Below, piece after piece: positions 60,603 through 64,000 of a stretch of 64,000 bases of DNA; position 1 is the first letter of the stretch; the number at the start of each line of letters is the position of its first letter. This DNA comes from Cardinalis cardinalis (lineage: Eukaryota; Chordata; Aves; Passeriformes; Cardinalidae), in the NCBI GenBank assembly GCA_014549065.1, contig JACDOX010000084.1, forward strand, positions 1,017,178 through 1,081,177, written 5' to 3'. A program made the translations under genes and the position numbers. A model generated the notes under the pieces. That model had not been told where the DNA came from and did no database searches. It was given only the letters and a program-made list of their open reading frames with translations.

Positions 60603-63204
60603 TGCTTTGTCCCTGTGTCTTTAGATTTCAGCAGGTGTCACAGAATGTAACTTCCCATGTAGATAAGGACTACTTAGCATACTGGGACCAGCTCTCATTA
60701 AAGGCCTTCATGCACTGCTACAGCATGAGACCTCGACAAATGTATTTCTTTCTCTGCCAGAACACCTTTTCATTTTCTGTACTTGGTTCCACAAACAAGC
60801 ACTGAAATTTCACCTGTATTTTTAATGAGTGTGCTCCATATCCCTTTTTATTTTTTTTTAATTTTTTATTTGAAGGATGAATATTTTAAATTAAACAGAA
60901 ATGGAAAGTGGCAAGACAAGTATAGGGGCAAGGCTTACAATGCTTAGGATGGAGTTTATTATAATATCCTCCATTTTTCCCCTTATGTACTTCCTTGGAG
61001 AGAAGTTAGAATGGAAAATCAGGCAGAGTTGATTCTTGATTTCTCTGGTTACCATTGTAGAGGAAAATTCATTACACCTAATTGCCCAAGCAATTGCCTA
61101 AGCAGGTAATACCTTCTGCTCTCAATAGACAGAATTTTCTAAGCTGATGCACTCACCTCTCCTCTAACAAAATCTCTGAAAACTGGAGATGAATGGTTGA
61201 CCTGGTCCAGCAGGTCTTCTCCATTTTGCAGGGGAGGACTGAAGTTAAGTACCTCCACAGGGTAACTGTGCACACATTCACACTTCAGAGAGAACCCCTT
61301 CCACAGAAGCAGCAAGTTAAAAACAGGGCAGAAAGAGAGAAGTAGCTGTGCTTCTTCTGAGCCTTCCCACCTGCTGCAGGCATTGCAAATGCCAAAACAG
61401 AGGTGACAAAAGAGCAGCAGGAGTAGACTCCTCTTTGCTTTTAAGGAGAATCAGGGCTGGTCCTGAGGATCTGGAAAGAGGTGTTCCAAGTGCCCTGGGG
61501 CATCCTCTGGGTTCACAGACAGCAAAATACTAAATAGGGATGTCTTCAATTTTGAGTTTCATACAGCCCTTTTTGAAGCTGAATCCCTTGTGCTATAAAT
61601 TCTGACATTAAAGACCCTGAGACCCAAGGTCCTCTGTAGGGACAAATGTGAGCAGTCATCTCTCATTCCTAAGCCAGTCCCCTTGGGATTAGTTGCTGGC
61701 ATATTGGGGAACATGGGTTGGATGGTCAGTGGCACTGACCACACCACCTCTATACAAATCTAGAAGATACAGACATATAAACATAGAGCCTGTGCTTAAA
61801 CTCAGCATCTCGGAAGTCTTTGGGTATATAGTGCACTTCAGGGTTTGGTTTAGCTCAAACAAACAAACAAACAAACAAACATGTTTGGTTTGGAACACCT
61901 GCCTATGGCAGAACCATATTACAGTTTTGGCCTAGTATCTCTGACTGCAATCTAATCTTCCTTTATACGCAGGGTGACACCGGTGTGTACACAGAGCAAA
62001 CACAGAGAAACCTCTGGGGAAGGTGAGCAGTCAAGTGGGGAATTCTGCATGTTGGGAGCCCACATAGAGCCCAGCTGATGAATAAATAAAGGAGTGCTGG
62101 CTTCTGACTGTGCCAATTTCTTAACCTTTGGGATCATTAACGACTTGTCTCTCCCACTGGAAAAAAAAAAGCCAGCAGTTCCTGTATTTTTCTGAGACAC
62201 AAGCAAAGCATTTAGCACCACAAATAAGCTCATAATTTGACAGGCAAAATGCCCAGAAAAGTGAAAGCAGATTTCTCCCTCCAAGTCCCTGAATATCTTA
62301 GTGATCCTTTTCTTGGTTTTCAAGTGCTGTTTCCTTTTTGTTTAATCACAGGTTTGGGTCAAGCCACTCTTCAAAATATCATGCCCTGTCCATGTGCATT
62401 TTCTTAACCTTTAGTATGTTCACAGTTTCCTGCTTTGCCAGCAAAAACAGACACCACACAGAAATGCCTACACACATGCCCACAGCAGCTTCTCAGTAGC
62501 TCTCATTTTTAATTTACCTACCATCCATCCATGTGTTTTTTCCCTTACGTGCAAATCCAGCATCCACAGAGTTGGCATAACAAGTATTCAAGAAGCTGTA
62601 TTTGCTGTGAAACTGAGCAAAGGGAATTAATACAGTATGTAAACAAAACCTTTTCTTAAAGAGTTGAGGCTGGTAAAGGCCACAGCCAGGCAGTGTTCAA
62701 GCCCCTTGAAAATGAAGTAATGCTGTTTCTTTCCCAAGAGACTTCCAGCCAAGGAGCCCAGTGGATTCTCAAAAGGGCTGAGGAAGCAGGTGGCACCTCA
62801 GGGTAGGGTCTGCTTGCCTCAGGCTCCTCAGGTTGAAGATAAGCCTTTGGGTGCTCTCTTGCAACTGCTCTGGGAGGATTATTGTGCATCCCTGGCCTCT
62901 CTGAAGGACCAGACTTCCCAGTCACACAAAACCATCCAGCCCTGGACAAACATGATGCTTCAGCACACTGGGTTTCCCAGGGTTACGTTATCTAGGGAGG
63001 TGGTGCAGGAAAGACAGTATTGGAGCATGGGGCTTTGCTGCCTTGCAGTGTGGCTGCTGCTGCTTCAGAGAAAGGTGATAGCTGCATTTGCATCAAGTCA
63101 CAGTAAGAAATTCTGACTGAGTATGGGGAAAAAAAGAGCAATGTGAGAGTGGTTCAGCACTGAAGCAAGTGCCCACCAAGGCTGTGCACTTTCCATACTT
63201 GGAC
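60603..63204. other. Non-coding sequence
   Basis: Contains the (CAAA)n repeat at 61.86 kb. An open frame at 60602-60805 starts at GTG; a TCTTTAG acceptor-like site lies inside it, but no donor or family match was found. Nothing else recognised. Confidence 0.55.
61856..61880. repeat. (CAAA)n microsatellite
   Basis: Six perfect CAAA units plus a C. The flanks contain GTTTGGTTT on both sides (just before, and just after at about 61883). Confidence 0.92.
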
Positions 63205-63330
63205 AGCCAGAACTCAACTGGGCAGGCCTCAGCAACTGCTTTAACTTTAAACTTACCAATGCTTGAGTGGGGTTTGGACTGGAGACTTCCAAGCCCCATA
63301 CAACCTGAACTGTGCCATGATTCTATGAGA
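63205..63330 (+). mobile_element. CR1 LINE 3'-terminal fragment with internal deletion
   Basis: The segment runs GGCAGGCCTCAGCAACTGC, TTTAACTTTAAACTTACC, GCTTGAGTGGGGTTTGGAC, TGGAGACTTCCAAGCC, CAACCTGAACTGTGCC and ends ATGATTCTATGAGAG. The order matches an avian CR1 tail (AGCAACCTG, TTTGAAGTT, GCTTTGAGCAGGGGTTGGAC, CTTCCAACCTGAA, ATTCTATGA), with roughly ten bases missing after GGACT. It is 5'-truncated and non-coding. The left limit is approximate. Confidence 0.75.
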
Positions 63331-64000
63331 GAGAAGGACAAGATGAGCCTCCCCTTTTCATCTCTCTACCCTCCTATATCCTCTCCTTGGCTTCCCCTCC
63401 TTATGCATCTTTTGGATTAGCGTTTGACTACTTTTCTGCTATAAAGGAAAGTTTTGAAGGTAACTTATCACATCCACACCTGATTTAGAGGAGAAAATCA
63501 CATCCTAGTGGCAATTTTATACAAAGTTTTCAATAATAAATTACTTACTAAAGACCATGCAGTACAATGGCAGCAGAATGTGACTCTGACCTGGTACTCT
63601 GGTTTGTAGACAGAGGATTCACACTTCCTCCTGTTCTTTGGAGGAAAGGAGAAGGACATTTCTCTGGGCAGCCTCTGTGAGGAGCCTGTCACCATAGTGA
63701 AATGCCAGTTGTCATTATTCTGTGTAAACCACCTGAAATCCATGTGTAAAGGGGCAAAAAATTAACCTTTAAAGTAATCCACACCAATCACATTAAAGGG
63801 AGAAGAATGGCATATTTAATTTTGTTTGATAGTCATCAGGGGAACAACNGACTCCAGTAATTTCCATTAATAAAAACTTTATTAATTTTCTTAAATAAAG
63901 GTTTTATTGTTTCACTTACACCTATTTCTTGGATTCCAGATGAACTCAACTTTGTTATCAGCTTTTGCATTTGCTTTTGGGATTTTCCTTTTCCTTTTCT
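63331..64000. other. Non-coding sequence, window end
   Basis: Unique-looking after the CR1 tail, AT-rich toward the end (TTAATAAAAACTTTATTAAT at about 63.87 kb). No feature recognised. Confidence 0.5.

Noticed and set aside
60602..60805. Possible exon after the acceptor-like TCTTTAG at about 60.62 kb
   Set aside because: The frame opens upstream at GTG across a 20-bp duplication, no donor was identified and no homologue is recognised.
1..64000. CRISPR arrays, operons, prophage or other bacterial systems
   Set aside because: The window is vertebrate non-coding DNA; no regularly spaced repeats, packed genes or ribosome-binding sites are present.

Overview
This is a window of non-coding nuclear DNA from a bird, most likely a songbird (passerine). 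It is AT-leaning, CpG-poor and almost free of high-copy repeats. It has no long open frames, no operon-like gene packing and no ribosome-binding-site pattern. The bird assignment rests on three CR1 LINE 3' tails with the avian octamer-like ending (ATTCTGTGA or ATTCTATGA) and on LTRs of avian endogenous retrovirus families. The songbird assignment rests mainly on a full-length SINE at 35038-35182. It has an isoleucine-tRNA-derived head joined to a CR1-type tail, which is the architecture of TguSINE1, known from zebra finch and relatives.

Layout. From 1 to about 30.6 kb I recognise no young transposable element. This part is unique-looking sequence with AT-rich tracts, a few short duplications and fossil-repeat fragments, a 35-bp near-palindrome (15636-15670), a perfect 10-bp-stem hairpin (28376-28399), and several CpG-retaining or TAAT-rich patches that could be conserved regulatory elements. 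From 30.6 to 49.6 kb lie most of the mobile elements: a solo LTR with a 5-bp target duplication (30629-31322), the SINE, an ancient sauropsid repeat (40301-40510), a second LTR-like element (about 42186-42620), two CR1 tails (42833-42915 and 44397-44515) and a third LTR (49010-49540). A strongly purine-biased stretch follows at about 50.6-51.7 kb. The last 12 kb is again mostly unique, with a CpG-retaining patch at 54.5-54.75 kb, two G-quadruplex-type motifs (one at 46.07 kb, one at 55.95 kb) and a CR1 tail at 63.2 kb.

Coding content. I found no exon or gene that I can defend. The open frames present are short (longest about 160 codons), many begin at GTG or TTG rather than ATG, several overlap on both strands, some cross N bases, and none resembles a protein family I know. 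The window may be a gene desert or one or more large introns; the sequence alone does not decide. I see no evidence of a new multi-gene system. The features most worth a second look are the symmetrical AT-rich palindrome, the purine-biased kilobase, the CpG-retaining patches and the contrast between the transposon-free left part and the element-rich middle.

Sequence quality. About a hundred isolated single N bases are scattered through the window, denser in the first 30 kb. They look like masked ambiguous base calls rather than scaffold gaps.
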